The position numbers and the translations under genes were made by a program. A stretch of 64,000 bases of DNA, from positions 1 through 64,000 of the forward strand of contig JAGFZX010000015.1 in assembly GCA_017889585.1 (NCBI GenBank). The letters run 5' to 3'. The stretch comes from Bacillota bacterium. GTDB taxonomy: Bacteria; Bacillota; Negativicutes; DSM-13327. Of the stretch, positions 8,533-17,915 are shown piece after piece (position 1 is the first letter of the stretch; each line of letters opens with the position of its first letter). A model generated the notes under the pieces. That model was not told the DNA's origin, ran no database searches, and saw nothing but the letters and a program-made list of their open reading frames with translations.

Positions 8533-8561
8533 GGGTACTGTCTTTTAAAAAGACAGTACCC
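8533..8561 (-). other. Strong hairpin inside the operon, after the P-loop gene
   Basis: GGGTACTGTCTTTT and AAAAGACAGTACCC form a 14-bp perfect stem with a one-base loop, 24 bp past the stop at 8585. In the transcribed strand the following bases are A-rich, not T-rich, so full termination is unlikely. Partial termination or an RNA-processing/stability structure that lowers citDEFC relative to glm/mal is possible. Confidence 0.55.
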
Positions 8562-8584
8562 GCTCAATAGTTAGTTATAAAATT

Positions 8585-9517
8585 TTATAGATTAGCAGCA
8601 TAACTCACACCAGCAAATCCATCAAGATTTTCATTGACAGGACCTACCAAACCAATAATGAGATAGGTCTCGCTTTTCGGATCATACTTATATTCATGGA
8701 ATAACCGGAAATTTTCAATTTCTTCAGTATTGCGCACATGGGTCCGTGGCCCAGTACACGCCCAGGAAACGTCTCCAATGTTAATATGCCCTTCATCAGA
8801 GTAGCATACATTGACACCTTCATCAATGATTTGTTTAACCTTTTTCTCAACTTCCTTAAGATCAATATCAATCTTCATCGGATATTCCAAAACAAAGCCA
8901 TGATGTACATCTCGATGTCCAAAAGGTTTTGATACTCCATAATCCTTTAACAAAATGCTTGCAGTCAAATCTTCGGCACTATGGGCCATCTTACGATACT
9001 GCAGTGTTTTAATTGACACATCAACAATTTCTTTAGGAAATGGTCCAAACAGATTGGGACGCACTACAATAACTTCGCCACCTATACCAAGCAGTACATC
9101 AGCATTAATGCCAAGAGATGGATACAATAAATCAAAATGTTCTATAATGACACGTTTGCCATGAGATAAAGCCTGCTTTACAGCTTCAGCTAATACATGA
9201 ATTTGCGTAAATGCCAACTCAAAACGAGTGTCCATATGATAAGTATGGCAGGTAAAAAAACCTTTATCAATGTTCTTCAAGAGAGGCAGGGGGCGTAAAT
9301 TTACCCCGTCATCATCATTTGTCAGCTCCAGCCCAGGAAACATCCCCTTAATCATCGATGATTTACCTGCCCCGGCTGCACCAACAACACCAATTAGTCG
9401 ATCAAGGGGTGACAGATATCGTTCACTGACTTGCTGCCCCAATACATACATCCGATTACGACCCCGAGGCGCGAAGTAACTGGCATACATTAATTGCTCA
9501 TGCATTACAGATTTCAT
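8585..9517 (-). CDS. P-loop NTPase with a tRNA-synthetase SAD-like C-terminus, unknown function
   Basis: A 310-residue cytoplasmic protein with no recognised role in the methylaspartate pathway. A Walker A motif GVVGAAGAGKSSM lies at residues 43-55. The C-terminal third has C-T-G-P-R-T-H-V-R-N-T-E-E-I at 254-267, which resembles the CGGTHVxxTGEI motif of the second additional domain of alanyl/threonyl-tRNA synthetases. HRDVH at 201-205 could stand for that family's HxxxH. The spacing within the cysteine motif differs (CxxxxxH, not CxxxH), so a bound zinc or editing activity is not assured. It follows mal by 4 bases and is clearly cotranscribed. A helper, chaperone or regulatory role for the pathway enzymes is a guess. 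Confidence 0.75.
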   Translation of the reverse strand: MKSVMHEQLMYASYFAPRGRNRMYVLGQQVSERYLSPLDRLIGVVGAAGAGKSSMIKGMFPGLELTNDDDGVNLRPLPLLKNIDKGFFTCHTYHMDTRFELAFTQIHVLAEAVKQALSHGKRVIIEHFDLLYPSLGINADVLLGIGGEVIVVRPNLFGPFPKEIVDVSIKTLQYRKMAHSAEDLTASILLKDYGVSKPFGHRDVHHGFVLEYPMKIDIDLKEVEKKVKQIIDEGVNVCYSDEGHINIGDVSWACTGPRTHVRNTEEIENFRLFHEYKYDPKSETYLIIGLVGPVNENLDGFAGVSYAANL

Positions 9518-9521
9518 TTGT

Positions 9522-10772
9522 TTACGCCTTCAGTGCTTTACGTACCGCCAAAATACGTTGCATTTCGTTATACACAATCATAAAGCCTTCATCAACGCCC
9601 ATTCCAGGCTTCGCGAGCATTTGTACTGGTTTAGTTGCCATGGCAAGATGTACACAAACTTGTGCAGAACGATCTGTCTCGTTACAAGTACCACCTTGGT
9701 AAGCGCCAACACCTTTTTCTTGACAATAAAGTACAGCTTCAATGGTATTATTGATACCGCCTAAATCAGGAGTTTTTATTTGCAGCATATCGCCAGCATT
9801 GTTATCAGCAAAATATTTAATATCTTCTAAAGTATTGCACCATTCATCTGCTACTACTTCTACATTGATCTTTTCTTCATGCAGACGAGCAGTAATCTCT
9901 TTCAAAGCTAACATTTGCTTTTCACGATCTTCTACATCCATAGGACCTTCGATACGTAATTTAATAGGAGCAGCTGCTTTTTCCAATTGACGGAAATAAG
10001 CTACCATTTTTTCTGTATCATTGTTAAATGCAGCACCAATTGTGCCATACACATCAATATGCATCACTGGGTTATAAGCATCGCTAGTACGTAAGCTTAA
10101 GATACGGTTTTTCAGCCAAGTAACATATTCAACTAAAAGTTCACCGTTTTTACCCAGTTTTTCTTCAACATTATTAATAAGAGCATGAGGTAATACTTGG
10201 GCTCCTTTGATAATCATCTTATCTGCATTATCATAACGATTATCGCCTGACTGAGTGAAAATATTAATTTCTTCAGTGCTTACAACAGTATTGTATTCTT
10301 CAGCAACAACTTCACACATCAGTTTATGTTTAGCTTTAGCCACGGCGTCCAAAATAGCTTGAGTCACGCCATAACGCAATGCAGTATGAATCAACTTACC
10401 TGTTTTAGCATCAACCATGCTGTCAACTTCGCCAGCTAATTGTCTAAAGGAAGAAAGCTCACGGCCAACTAAAAGCGGTCTAATTTCCTGTTCAATAACA
10501 GGAATAAAATCATCCGCTAAAAATAATGGGTCACGTCCGCCTGCTCCACTGTATTGTACAGCAGCACAATCGCCATAAGCTACTTGTCCATCTTCAAGTA
10601 CAATCATAACAGATACAGCTTCACCTGATTGACGAATAGAACGAAATCCCGGTGTAACAGTCTCACCGACGTAAGTAAAGCCATCATGCTTGGCACCAGC
10701 TTTAATTGCCCGTTGATCATCAAAGTAGAATCCAGTACGACCTTTGGAACATACGACGTTTACAATTTTCAT
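9522..10772 (-). CDS. mal: Methylaspartate ammonia-lyase
   Basis: Deaminates (2S,3S)-3-methylaspartate to mesaconate, step two of the methylaspartate pathway. The 416-residue protein is an enolase-superfamily enzyme very close to the Clostridium tetanomorphum type, with KGRTGFYFDDQRAIKAGAKHDGF, AAVQYSGAGGRDPLFLA and the HIDVYGTIG metal-ligand strand. It also has RIEGPMDVEDREKQM, VADEWCNT, the catalytic-lysine strand QIKTPDLGG and GAYQGGTCNETDRSAQ. An upstream ATG exists at 10787, but the ATG at 10772 has GGAGAG 8 bases upstream and gives the family start MKIVNVVCS. Glutamate mutase genes precede it and the P-loop gene follows by 4 bases. Confidence 0.96.
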   Translation of the reverse strand: MKIVNVVCSKGRTGFYFDDQRAIKAGAKHDGFTYVGETVTPGFRSIRQSGEAVSVMIVLEDGQVAYGDCAAVQYSGAGGRDPLFLADDFIPVIEQEIRPLLVGRELSSFRQLAGEVDSMVDAKTGKLIHTALRYGVTQAILDAVAKAKHKLMCEVVAEEYNTVVSTEEINIFTQSGDNRYDNADKMIIKGAQVLPHALINNVEEKLGKNGELLVEYVTWLKNRILSLRTSDAYNPVMHIDVYGTIGAAFNNDTEKMVAYFRQLEKAAAPIKLRIEGPMDVEDREKQMLALKEITARLHEEKINVEVVADEWCNTLEDIKYFADNNAGDMLQIKTPDLGGINNTIEAVLYCQEKGVGAYQGGTCNETDRSAQVCVHLAMATKPVQMLAKPGMGVDEGFMIVYNEMQRILAVRKALKA

Positions 10773-10803
10773 TATTACACTCTCCACTCCATTATTTTAC
10801 GTT

Positions 10804-10836
10804 GACAGATAAGAGGCACTCATCCTCTCACCTGTC
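10804..10836 (-). other. Hairpin in the glmE-mal gap
   Basis: GACAGATAAGAGG and CCTCTCACCTGTC form an interrupted 13-bp stem between glmE and mal. There is no T-run. It is probably an mRNA stability or processing element inside the operon. Confidence 0.45.
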
Positions 10837-10858
10837 ATCTATCACTTCTAGTTGTTAC

Positions 10859-12310
10859 CTATCTAGGTCTGCCCACTAAGCGACCGTTGGAAATGGCATA
10901 GATGTCATCAATAACCATTTGGAAGCTAGCTTTACGACCTTCTGATTTTGCACGTTCATCGATTTTAGCACGGTGGAAATCAACAATATCCTGAGTGAAA
11001 GGCAGATTACCTACATCAAATAAACGTACAGCACCATTATTATCACGAGCAGGAAGAATCTTATTTAAAGAATATTGGCTAGGTGCAAATGGCACATCAA
11101 GTACGCCTGTCTCAAAGGCTCTAACACTACCAACAGCAAAGTCCCCATTACCAATTTCAAATATTTTATCCAAAATACAACGTGTTTCAGCTTTGATCAT
11201 AGCCAATTCAACATCAACTTCTGCACTCAATGGGAATGGTTGATCTCTAAGCATATTGATTAATTGTTTGGTTGTACGAAGACCCATAGCATTGGCTTCC
11301 TTAGTAGGAATCCCTAATGCTTCATGAGGAGTTTTAACAATAACTTTAGTTGCTTTTGCCAGAGCAGCTGCTGCTGCACCCCAAGAAATTACTGCAAAAG
11401 CTTTTGCTTCATCTTGCGGGAAGCCGCCCATCCATTGATGAAATACGGTAGTGATTACACAGTCATTGTAACCATGTTTTACCAAATATTCCTCTGCCAA
11501 TTGCTCTAGTGCCTTAATGGCCGCAATATCCTGGAACAAGTTACCACACTGACCATAACCTAGAGTAATATTTTTAACACCTTGTTCTGCTGCTAAAATA
11601 GCTTCGATAACGGCTACCGCATGAGAAACACAAGGCGGTACCAGTGTACCAGTCAATGGCCCAAATGGTTCCCGATTGATTTCAATACCATGCTCTGCAT
11701 AGATACCTACTAAACGGTCATTATACTGCCAATCAAAAATAGTTTGTTCTAATGATACACTTTTAGCATAAGGGATATTGTAGGAAATACCGCCCCCCTC
11801 ATAGGATGTGAAGCCACCAGCTAAAGTGATTTCAGTCAAAAGACGAGCATCTGGCGTGCCGTGACGTACTTGCAACGGTCCTTTTACGCTTTCTACTAAT
11901 TTACGCACACCATGAACACCATGGTTAACTGCTGGGAAGCCATTTAGCAATGAACGCCCCGCTTTCATGCTTTCCTCAATGGCATTTGCACAATTTTGGT
12001 ATTGGTTTTGACGAGTATAGCTGTCAATTGTACTTGGCAGAAGATCAGCTTCGCCTTCTGTATGCAGGAAGTTTAAAAGATTAATATGCTCATCGAGCAA
12101 CGCAACACCAGCGCGAGGCTGAGTTAATGTTTCACCATTCTTCTTAGCTTTTACCAAACGTTTAGCAAATTGCTTTTTCGCAGGAATGGTTTCATGATAT
12201 TTTACCGCTTCCTCAAAGTCTACATCAGCCCCTGTTGGCCACTGCGTTAATATGTCTTTACGCATAGCATAAAATTCATCATGGGACCACTTTTTATTTT
12301 TCAATTCCAT
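10859..12310 (-). CDS. glmE: Glutamate mutase (methylaspartate mutase) epsilon subunit
   Basis: Catalytic subunit of the adenosylcobalamin-dependent mutase that turns L-glutamate into 3-methylaspartate. The 483-residue TIM-barrel protein matches the clostridial epsilon subunit throughout, including MELKNKKW at the start, [68 protein letters not shown] and [14 protein letters not shown]. The ATG at 12310 is preferred because GGAGG is only 2 bases from the ATG at 12316. The ribosome site lies within the last codons of glmL. Works with glmS (B12 carrier) and glmL (reactivation). Confidence 0.96.
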   Translation of the reverse strand: MELKNKKWSHDEFYAMRKDILTQWPTGADVDFEEAVKYHETIPAKKQFAKRLVKAKKNGETLTQPRAGVALLDEHINLLNFLHTEGEADLLPSTIDSYTRQNQYQNCANAIEESMKAGRSLLNGFPAVNHGVHGVRKLVESVKGPLQVRHGTPDARLLTEITLAGGFTSYEGGGISYNIPYAKSVSLEQTIFDWQYNDRLVGIYAEHGIEINREPFGPLTGTLVPPCVSHAVAVIEAILAAEQGVKNITLGYGQCGNLFQDIAAIKALEQLAEEYLVKHGYNDCVITTVFHQWMGGFPQDEAKAFAVISWGAAAAALAKATKVIVKTPHEALGIPTKEANAMGLRTTKQLINMLRDQPFPLSAEVDVELAMIKAETRCILDKIFEIGNGDFAVGSVRAFETGVLDVPFAPSQYSLNKILPARDNNGAVRLFDVGNLPFTQDIVDFHRAKIDERAKSEGRKASFQMVIDDIYAISNGRLVGRPR

Positions 12311-12315
12311 AATCA

Positions 12316-13698
12316 TTACCTCCGCACAATATATTTTTTCATCATTCGTATTGCTACATCAGGATATTCGCCGCCTAACAAACCCATTGATGCCATAATA
12401 TATTCTTCATCAATCCAAAATTCTGGTGATATAGGTTTTAACATATGAGGCGTACTTTCCTCATAGGCAGTACCCATGAGGATGCCCTCAGGCTCTTTGT
12501 GATTGACAATAACTCCACCTGTACCAACAACTATTTTAACTGCAGTTAAATCTTTGCCCTTCTGTACAAAGGCCTCCCCAAGGAGGGTAAATACTTTTTC
12601 AACCTGACCAACATGGCGTTCTGTCGCTAGACAGGTACAAGCCCTACCCATAGCAATTTCCACTTTGCTTTCCACATCACTTTGGGGCAAATATTCAATG
12701 TTCTCTTCTACTTTTTGCATATATGCTTCTACATCAGCCTCAGTAACCACAGCAAAATCTGCAATCATTTTCGCCCCGGCAGCTTTAAACAATGCTGTTG
12801 CGCTATATCTCATACCTAGGTCACCTTCTACCGTACGCTTGGCAAAAGGCTCAGGCAAACCCTTGAGAGCTACATTTGCTCGATTCGGGTCACCTTTTGC
12901 AATGGAATAGACATCTGTAGTAGCACCACCAATGTCAATAACCATCAAATCACCTAAGCCAGATTCATAAGAAGTACCTTTGCCTAGTAGATCAGCAGCT
13001 TTCAATACGGCAGCCGGTGTCGGCATTACCATATGATCTACAAACTGATTGGCCTTATTTAAACCTTTTGCTTCCACAATACGCCGTAAAAATACGTTGC
13101 GTATCGTCTCGCGAGCTGGTTCAATATTGAGCTCATTAAGTCGTGGCATGACATTTTCAGTATGTACCACTTCTGTCATGACTTCAGATAAGATCTTCAC
13201 GACTTGAGGTGCTGCTGATTTATTACCAGCAACAATGACTGGTATATCTTTACCTAATGTTGTCAGCATTTTAGCGTTATGGAGAATGACTTCCTTATTA
13301 CCGCCATCAGTACCACCAGCAAGCAAAATAATTTCCGGATTCAGAGCAGCAATTTCTTCAATCTCATACTCGCTTAATTCATTACCATAGACGCCCATGA
13401 TTTTCGCTCCAGCACCAAGTGCTGCGCGTTTAGCAGCCTCAACTGTAAGTTCAACTACCAGTCCAATGGCTACCATTTTCAATCCACCAGCAGCACTAGA
13501 ACAGCCCAGTACTTTAGCAAATTCCAATTTTCCAGCCTTAGAAAACAGTTCATCAAGCGCCTGATTAAGACCATCCATAATGTCAGTTTCTACAGTAGTA
13601 ATTCCACGAGCAGTACCGAGTACTATTTCGCGTTCAACATCTACTGCTGTAATTTTGGTATAGGTACTACCAAAATCAATCAGCAAAACATTACTCAT
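12316..13698 (-). CDS. glmL: Glutamate mutase accessory/reactivating ATPase
   Basis: A 460-residue ASKHA-fold (actin/Hsp70-like) ATPase of the MutL/GlmL family. It is thought to replace inactivated cobalamin on glutamate mutase. Phosphate-binding loops are visible as [15 protein letters not shown] at the N-terminus, [13 protein letters not shown] in the middle and [15 protein letters not shown] at about residue 245. [11 protein letters not shown]-like sequence ([12 protein letters not shown]) lies near residue 395. The ATG at 13698 has GGGAG 8 bases upstream; a TTG two codons earlier is less likely. It lies between glmS and glmE, the usual order glmS-glmL-glmE. Confidence 0.94.
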   Translation of the reverse strand: MSNVLLIDFGSTYTKITAVDVEREIVLGTARGITTVETDIMDGLNQALDELFSKAGKLEFAKVLGCSSAAGGLKMVAIGLVVELTVEAAKRAALGAGAKIMGVYGNELSEYEIEEIAALNPEIILLAGGTDGGNKEVILHNAKMLTTLGKDIPVIVAGNKSAAPQVVKILSEVMTEVVHTENVMPRLNELNIEPARETIRNVFLRRIVEAKGLNKANQFVDHMVMPTPAAVLKAADLLGKGTSYESGLGDLMVIDIGGATTDVYSIAKGDPNRANVALKGLPEPFAKRTVEGDLGMRYSATALFKAAGAKMIADFAVVTEADVEAYMQKVEENIEYLPQSDVESKVEIAMGRACTCLATERHVGQVEKVFTLLGEAFVQKGKDLTAVKIVVGTGGVIVNHKEPEGILMGTAYEESTPHMLKPISPEFWIDEEYIMASMGLLGGEYPDVAIRMMKKYIVRR

Positions 13699-13716
13699 AT
13701 ACAAGACTCCCTTTTC

Positions 13717-14133
13717 TTAAACACCTAAGTCATTTTTCAAATCAACAATCACTTGGTCAGGCAATATTCCTGGCTCATAAACCCTGTCATACCCCATTGC
13801 TAAGAACTTATCTCTAACTGCAGTAAAATCCGTTTTACCAACTACTAGATTACCACCAACATAAAGCTTAATATCACCAAGTCCGACCTCACGGCAACGG
13901 TCTTTGAGACCACGACAGTCAATCTCGCCATGACCATACAGAGAAGCTACCAAAATAGCCTTAGCACCTGTCTCAATTGCCGCATTAATAAACTCTTCCT
14001 GTGGCACCAGCACCCCTAAATTAATTACTTCGAAACCTGCTGATATGAGCGCATAATTTAGAATTTTATTACCAACTGCGTGACAATCTGCCCCAATAAC
14101 CCCCAAGACTACTTTCACTTTATTGTTCTCCAT
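13717..14133 (-). CDS. glmS: Glutamate mutase sigma subunit (B12-binding)
   Basis: A small 138-residue cobalamin carrier of glutamate mutase. The base-off/His-on signature DxHxxG is at D16-C-H18-A-V-G21, followed further on by [10 protein letters not shown] and YVGGNLVVG of the Rossmann-like B12 fold. It is the first structural gene after gntR (55-bp gap) and is followed by glmL after 18 bases. No cobalamin riboswitch fold was recognised upstream. Confidence 0.95.
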   Translation of the reverse strand: MENNKVKVVLGVIGADCHAVGNKILNYALISAGFEVINLGVLVPQEEFINAAIETGAKAILVASLYGHGEIDCRGLKDRCREVGLGDIKLYVGGNLVVGKTDFTAVRDKFLAMGYDRVYEPGILPDQVIVDLKNDLGV

Positions 14134-14188
14134 ACTAATGACTCCTTTACATTTATAATCTATATTTAGTTATTATTTTGTTGACCTT

Positions 14189-15145
14189 TTATACTGCCTG
14201 GCTTACTAGTTTCATCATCACTTGATTCAATGAACCACGATCAATCTCATAATAAAAAGTAATAACTTCCTGATGATCAGCCGCTATTTGATTCACTAAT
14301 CTTTCTCGTTCTTCACTGACGATTATCACATTGTAATTTTCGATCAGTGAATGAATTTCCTTACGATCATCGGATTGTATTAGCACTAAGTCAAGCTGGT
14401 TGATCATTGCTCGCTCAAGCAATTTCTCGAGTTTTTCTTTAAATTCTTGCGTCCTAGCTACGATAGCGATCTTTGTATTAGCTGGCAATCGAGCAAGTTT
14501 AATCACAGCCTCGAGATTCGGCACAGTCGCCACAGCAATCACCTTATTGGCATTTCCCATTAGACCTATTACCACTGTTTGATGCTCAAGAGTCGTAATA
14601 ACTACATCACAGACCTGTAGTAAGTCAATTGAAATTTTTCCTGAGATAAGCTCAGATAAAATTACAGATTCAAAACAGACATTAGCATTCTGACCAATTT
14701 GACTAATAAAGCGTTGAATATATTCGGCAGCACAATCCACAACCGCCACGCGCAATTCTTTAACAGTTTGCGTTTTTTCGATGGCTCTTATACTGGCAAT
14801 CGCAGCAAATTGATCAACTGTGAAACCAAGTTCCACCACTTTAGCCATAGCATCATCAATGATTTTTATCAACCGCCCTCTTCGACTGCCGCTAACTTCA
14901 TGGCCCGCATCATCAGAAGCAACCTTCACAAAAGTCCCTCGCCCCTGACGAGCTTCAAGCACACCTTCAAGGAGTAATTCCTTGTATGCCGCACTAACAG
15001 TATTACGGCTAATTCCAAGTTGCGTCGACAATTCGCGTTCTGTGGGTATTTTAAAGCCCGGCTGATACTCTCCAGATTTAACCTTCTCCAAAACAAAATC
15101 TTTGACTTGCAAGTAAATCGGGATACCAATTCGTTGTAAAATCAT
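14189..15145 (-). CDS. GntR-family regulator, probable controller of the methylaspartate operon
   Basis: A 318-residue protein with an N-terminal GntR winged helix (about residues 8-75: PIYLQVKDFVLEKVKSGEY, PTERELSTQLGISRNTVSAAY). The roughly 230-residue C-terminal part is not the usual FCD, UTRA or aminotransferase domain by eye. That part looks like a two-lobed alpha/beta sensor, with repeats of the type VVDCAAEYIQRFI, DVVITTLEHQTV, IAIVARTQEF and VIIVSEER. Its gene is first in the operon, so autoregulation is likely, and the palindrome TTGTATACAA at its promoter recurs at aspA. Glutamate or a pathway acid would be the natural effector, which is inference. Confidence 0.85.
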   Translation of the reverse strand: MILQRIGIPIYLQVKDFVLEKVKSGEYQPGFKIPTERELSTQLGISRNTVSAAYKELLLEGVLEARQGRGTFVKVASDDAGHEVSGSRRGRLIKIIDDAMAKVVELGFTVDQFAAIASIRAIEKTQTVKELRVAVVDCAAEYIQRFISQIGQNANVCFESVILSELISGKISIDLLQVCDVVITTLEHQTVVIGLMGNANKVIAVATVPNLEAVIKLARLPANTKIAIVARTQEFKEKLEKLLERAMINQLDLVLIQSDDRKEIHSLIENYNVIIVSEERERLVNQIAADHQEVITFYYEIDRGSLNQVMMKLVSQAV

Positions 15146-15200
15146 AATCCATCTTCCTTATTGGCTTAATCCATTAATCCAATTAACGTTTACATGTATT

Positions 15201-15246
15201 ATTATGTCATACTTTAATACAAATTGCAATGGTTTTTTGTATACAA
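15201..15246 (-). promoter_or_regulatory. Promoter of the gntR-glm-mal-cit operon with TTGTATACAA operator
   Basis: Reading on the minus strand, -35 TTGCAA (15224-15229) and -10 CATAAT (15201-15206) are 17 bp apart, about 60 bp before gntR. The palindrome TTGTATACAA (15237-15246) lies just upstream of the -35 box. It is identical to the one at aspA (4455-4464), supporting a common regulator. Confidence 0.55.
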
Positions 15247-15386
15247 TTTTCTATAAACTTCACCAACCCATTTATCCTTCTTTTTATTAATTCCTTTATA
15301 AAATTCAAACATACATAATATATTAAAAATCAAAAAATTACACATACATCCTTACCAATCTCCTGGAATTATCCATAAAAAAATAA

Positions 15387-15422
15387 TAAGCACCTACAAA
15401 CATATTCGTTGTAGATGCTTAC
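15387..15422 (-). terminator. Terminator of the two-component operon
   Basis: TAAGCACCTACAA and TTGTAGATGCTTA form a 13-bp stem with one mismatch. In the transcribed strand it is followed by a T-rich tract (TTATTATTTTTTT). It begins 16 bp past the response-regulator stop. The remainder of the gap up to gntR holds only the promoter above. Confidence 0.8.
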
Positions 15423-15437
15423 CTTACTATGCAATTT

Positions 15438-16298
15438 CTAACTTTCGACAATAAACAATAACCCCTCAATGAACTTCTTTACGTTTATTTTACCCCGGTA
15501 TGAACTTTTCCCCTGAATAAAATTCATCTCATGCCGCACCTCTTTAAAATCAAACAATGAAGAACTATGAGACTGAAATATCTCGTTGTAATAATCCTCT
15601 GTGCCAAGGTTCGCAATATTTTGTATACCTTTCGTTGTAGCCCGACGCACACGTTGTTCTATAGCCTTTGCATCTTGCTCACTACCTTCTGACATCTGCA
15701 AATAAACATCACGCAGCTGATAGGATTTATTTTCAGAACCTTGCTGTACAATAAGCTGCACCATCCGATATATGTCTTTAACCCCCGCTTCCCCAATGAT
15801 ACCAAGATCAGAAAACACCTTATAAATACGAGACTTTTGCATATCTTTTGTGCCTTCTTCTGTTACAGGAGGAGCAGAAGAATATTGAGAAATAGTTTTG
15901 TGCATTAGCGACATAATTTGTTTTAGCTTACGACTTTCTAACACTTTGTTAATAATTGAAATAGTTTCCAAAACATTGATTGGCTTATGTATAAAAAATT
16001 CAATTCCAGACTCATAGGCTTTGGTAATGAGTTGCTCACTCGTCGCTTGCGAAACCATGATAAAAGAAGTATTAGGTGCTGCTGCTGACACCTTGTCAAT
16101 TAACTCTACACCATCCTGCCCCGGCATAAGCAAATCAACCAAAGCAATATCTGGCTGATATTCACGAATGACTCGTTCCCCCTTTAACCCATCATCACAT
16201 TCATCAATAACAATTCCTAGATTGTTTTGTTGAATAATTTTTTGCAAAATCCTCCGAATACTAGCATCATCATCAATAATGACAAAACGTGATGACAT
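15438..16298 (-). CDS. Response regulator, GlnL-like (receiver plus YcbB domain)
   Basis: A 286-residue regulator. The receiver domain (about 1-120) has acidic residues D9-D11 and phospho-acceptor D55 in IALVDLLMPGQDG. The C-terminal half (about 150-286) matches the DNA-binding YcbB domain of Bacillus GlnL, for example KSRIYKVFSDLGIIGEAG, QRVRRATTKGIQNIANLG and HEMNFIQGKSSYRGKIN. The ATG at 16298 begins the family-type MSSRFVIIDDD; in-frame ATGs up to 16352 overlap the kinase gene and are less likely. Together with the kinase it probably controls the divergent symporter at 17916, by analogy with GlnKL control of a glutamine transporter. Confidence 0.88.
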   Translation of the reverse strand: MSSRFVIIDDDASIRRILQKIIQQNNLGIVIDECDDGLKGERVIREYQPDIALVDLLMPGQDGVELIDKVSAAAPNTSFIMVSQATSEQLITKAYESGIEFFIHKPINVLETISIINKVLESRKLKQIMSLMHKTISQYSSAPPVTEEGTKDMQKSRIYKVFSDLGIIGEAGVKDIYRMVQLIVQQGSENKSYQLRDVYLQMSEGSEQDAKAIEQRVRRATTKGIQNIANLGTEDYYNEIFQSHSSSLFDFKEVRHEMNFIQGKSSYRGKINVKKFIEGLLFIVES

Positions 16299-16335
16299 GT
16301 CAGCACCTACTTTCTTACGTAAATTATAGCGAATA

Positions 16336-17697
16336 TTAATCATTATGATCATTGCCTATCCCAGAAGTCATTATACCAGAATAGGGAAAAGTAATAAAAA
16401 ATCGTGTACATACACCAGGTACAGATTCAACCCGAATGGCACCATGTAATAATTCAACAAGAATTTTCACATGGGCGAGTCCAAGACCAGTGGAGATTTT
16501 ACCAGTCCGGGGTGAGAACTTGGTGGAGTAACCTGGATTAAAAATTAGATCAAATTCTTTGGAATCAATACCCGATCCATTATCTTCAACGCAAAAAAAC
16601 ACTTCATCATTTGAGCTTGTTTGCACAACTCGAATAACCCCCCCCTCACTACAAGCTTCAATTGAGTTCATAATCAAGTTATCTAATATAGAGACTAGGG
16701 TATAATGCTTATCTGTAAAAAAATCATCTGCCTGATTATAAGTGATAGTCATCTTTTTGTCCATAACACTAAGATAACGTATTGTATTTTGTTCAATTAT
16801 ATATAAAATATCTGATAACCTTACCTCCTGGGCTTTACTCGAAGGCATCAGAACATTTTCAATTCCTGCGACTACACGATTATAGTCTTTTTTTATTTCA
16901 TGAATTTCTCTTGCAACAGCCAATGCCTCATCTGCAGGTATATACTGCTTTTCACTGATATCTTCCTCTTTTGAGTTAAGCTTTTTATAAAGCCAATAGG
17001 ATTTTTCCATAACATTCTCAATATCTTGGGAGGATTTTTCTAAATAAAATAGTTCACACTTTAATTTGGCAATCAAGACCGTTTGTTCTATATAACGCTC
17101 AGCTTGATCCTTCGATAGAATAAAAGATTGATACTGTCTTAGGGCACAGTATCCTGCAACCGCTAAAATAGCCCTTACGACAGCTACACCTACAATACTC
17201 GGAAAAATCAATGCCGACTTTTCTGTCACCAATTCTAAACGAAAGCCAAGTTCTACAATATTACTTGCAATGTCCGTCACACTTAGCAGCAGGATAAGAT
17301 TCAATATATGATCTGCGTATTTCCGAATAGCCAAGGCATGAAACACCAAACCATAGGATACATAATAGGCTAAGGCCGGAATATTGGACGTAAACGCAGT
17401 CATATACCCATGACCGCTAAGTAAAATATCAATGGTTCCGCGAAGCAATACAACGATCGCACCCGTTATGACCGTACTGTACAAGATTGATAATTGTTCA
17501 AAATATAAAAGAAAGGTTGTCAGCAAAACAATGGCTATTGTAAAACGAAAGGAACTACCAAAAGGATAAATATATACAATACTCGTCAATGATACAAGTA
17601 CTACAGTATTAATCAACGATCTATTGCTACTCATTATTTTCTGTATAACTCCAGATATTCCATCAAATTTTTTTTTAAAATTGGCGATCGAACTCAC
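16336..17697 (-). CDS. Membrane sensor histidine kinase, GlnK-like
   Basis: A 453-residue kinase with about six membrane segments (residues 25-200), a short coiled linker and an H-box REIHEIKKDYNRV near residue 265. The ATPase domain (about 320-450) has the N box DNLIMNSIEAC and the G boxes EDNGSGI and STGLGLAHV. The start is uncertain. A GTG at 17697 lies inside the AGGAGGTG ribosome site, the codon at ideal spacing is a non-standard ATC, and the first ATG is 21 codons in. Its 3' end is separated from the regulator by 37 bp. A C4-dicarboxylate or amino-acid stimulus is likely from the neighbouring symporter. Confidence 0.87.
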   Translation of the reverse strand: MSSIANFKKKFDGISGVIQKIMSSNRSLINTVVLVSLTSIVYIYPFGSSFRFTIAIVLLTTFLLYFEQLSILYSTVITGAIVVLLRGTIDILLSGHGYMTAFTSNIPALAYYVSYGLVFHALAIRKYADHILNLILLLSVTDIASNIVELGFRLELVTEKSALIFPSIVGVAVVRAILAVAGYCALRQYQSFILSKDQAERYIEQTVLIAKLKCELFYLEKSSQDIENVMEKSYWLYKKLNSKEEDISEKQYIPADEALAVAREIHEIKKDYNRVVAGIENVLMPSSKAQEVRLSDILYIIEQNTIRYLSVMDKKMTITYNQADDFFTDKHYTLVSILDNLIMNSIEACSEGGVIRVVQTSSNDEVFFCVEDNGSGIDSKEFDLIFNPGYSTKFSPRTGKISTGLGLAHVKILVELLHGAIRVESVPGVCTRFFITFPYSGIMTSGIGNDHND

Positions 17698-17736
17698 CTC
17701 CTATAACTTACTTCCCTTTTGCAAACCTATAATAAT

Positions 17737-17796
17737 GAAACATATAATGTATAATGTTACATTATATATTACATTATATCTAATGTATAATGTTTC
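17737..17796. promoter_or_regulatory. ATAATGT heptamer array between kinase and symporter
   Basis: Sixty bases bounded by GAAACAT and ATGTTTC. They contain ATAATGT at 17744-17750, 17751-17757 and 17787-17793, and the reverse ACATTAT at 17759-17765 and 17771-17777. A variant CTAATGT is at 17780-17786. Copies two and three form the 15-bp palindrome ATAATGT-T-ACATTAT. The array lies between two divergent genes and is the obvious candidate binding region for the GlnL-like regulator. Confidence 0.65.
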
Positions 17797-17915
17797 GTTG
17801 TTTTCTGTAGTTTCCTAACTATGTGCAAACTATAATAATAACAGGATAAGCACTTTGAAGAGCATATTATCTTCAATTTACCAAATTATCTAAAAACTTA
17901 TAGGAGGGTTCGCTT

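Noticed and set aside
14134-14188. Cobalamin riboswitch before glmS
   Set aside because: The 55-bp gap is too short and shows no B12-box sequence.
17744-17793. CRISPR-like or mobile-element repeat
   Set aside because: The units are only 7 bp, lack spacers of even length and lie in a divergent promoter region.
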